DNA from: Paracoccaceae bacterium | GTDB taxonomy: Bacteria > Pseudomonadota > Alphaproteobacteria > Rhodobacterales > Rhodobacteraceae | DNA: 64,000 nucleotides | Assembly (NCBI GenBank): GCA_030148005.1 | Contig: JASBUI010000025.1 | Coordinates: 62,001 to 126,000 of the forward strand | Reading direction: 5' to 3' | Shown here: one piece after another, positions 63,744 through 64,000 of the stretch | How positions within the stretch are numbered: the first letter of the stretch is position 1 | Layout: every line of letters starts with the position of its first letter | Position numbers and translations under genes: made by a program | The notes under the pieces: model-generated | Databases searched by the model: none | The model's input: only the letters and a program-made list of their open reading frames with translations | Told to the model about the DNA's origin: nothing

Positions 63744-64000
63744 ATGATTTCCAGAACTTTTCGAGTGTCGGCGCAGCTTGCGTCGGCTGCTGCGGTAATT
63801 GCCATTGGCGTTGGATTGGCGCCGGGTAGTGTGCAGGCTGCGATGCAGACCGGTTCTGAGCGTATCGTCGGTGCGATGCCGGCGCCGCCCAACAAGCCCG
63901 GACCGGGCGTCGTTTTTTCCTGGGACAAGAAGACGGGCAAGATGGGGCGCGCGAACTTTGGCAAGGCGGCGACCTTGTCGGGAAATTCGTTCCGCGTGGC
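63744..64000 (+). CDS. Secreted protein, C terminus beyond the window
   Basis: An open frame from ATG 63744 to the window end (85 residues so far). GGGAG lies ten bases upstream. A signal peptide covers about residues 1-31 (hydrophobic core AAAVIAIGVGLAPG, cleavage near VQA). The mature part starts AMQTGSERIVGAMPAPPNKPG and continues without a recognised domain. The 63575-63743 gap before it has no gene, only a short GGAGCC/GGCTCC hairpin at about 63702-63714. Family not recognised. Confidence 0.65.
   Translation, partial: MISRTFRVSAQLASAAAVIAIGVGLAPGSVQAAMQTGSERIVGAMPAPPNKPGPGVVFSWDKKTGKMGRANFGKAATLSGNSFRV

Overview
The window is a dense, GC-rich stretch of alphaproteobacterial chromosome, most likely from the order Rhodobacterales (Roseobacter/Rhodobacter relatives). 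The evidence is the class I phaZ-phaC-phaP-phaR set with CTGC-N3-GCAG operators, a proline-tRNA ligase without the large editing insert, ThyX, HdaA, an LdtR-type regulator, DUF2842, DUF6524 and DUF4174 proteins, and a dispersed intergenic repeat containing CCCCGCCGGAGGC. No ordinary tRNA or rRNA gene, CRISPR array, transposase or integrase was found. The species cannot be named from this sequence.

Bases 1-9600: end of a frameshifted GT-C type membrane protein, a DUF4174 protein, a sulfotransferase-like gene overlapping a full-length methylmalonyl-CoA mutase, then a run of small enzymes (ketopantoate reductase family, MAPEG, VOC, GNAT, a TerB-J-domain fusion, an EEP nuclease/phosphatase). 9.5-15.1 kb: a minus-strand cluster with an AI-2E transporter, hdaA, polyphosphate kinase and an Ppx/GppA phosphatase. 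15.3-20.2 kb: proS, lolC-lolD, a malate/lactate dehydrogenase family enzyme and a YdcZ transporter. 20.2-20.95 kb is the only long gene-poor stretch; it holds an operator-like repeat, GC-rich hairpins, a tRNA-like cloverleaf and an AT-richer 58-codon ORF. 20.95-31.7 kb: parE, a lipoprotein, MATE and EamA transporters, a divergent MarR regulator with two clear operators, a desaturase, an aminotransferase, sdhE, an LdtR-like regulator and gloA.

31.7-34.1 kb holds the most notable locus: a surface lipoprotein with a TbpB-like barrel signature and, 18 bp downstream, a Slam/DUF560 outer-membrane protein. Together they look like a compact type XI (Slam) surface-lipoprotein export pair with no TonB receptor beside it. 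34.3-44.8 kb: thyX, a cold-shock protein, thrS, hydrolases, a GPH/MFS transporter, SDR and a MetE C-terminal-like enzyme; one alpha/beta hydrolase has Ala in place of the nucleophilic Ser.

44.9-49.3 kb is the polyhydroxyalkanoate cluster: phaZ diverges from phaC-phaP-phaR, with PhaR-type sites before phaC, phaP and phaR and a UUCG-loop terminator after phaP. 49.3-57.5 kb: a DegT aminotransferase, then a minus-strand cluster of a polar amino-acid ABC importer (ATPase, binding protein, two permeases), a class I glutamine amidotransferase, a glutamine-synthetase-family ligase and an FAD oxidoreductase, resembling gamma-glutamyl amine catabolism. 57.6-64 kb: PhnD-like and TerB proteins, pyrG, secG, purA and a secreted protein running off the end. 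Gene starts were chosen by ribosome-binding site, overlap with neighbours and family length.
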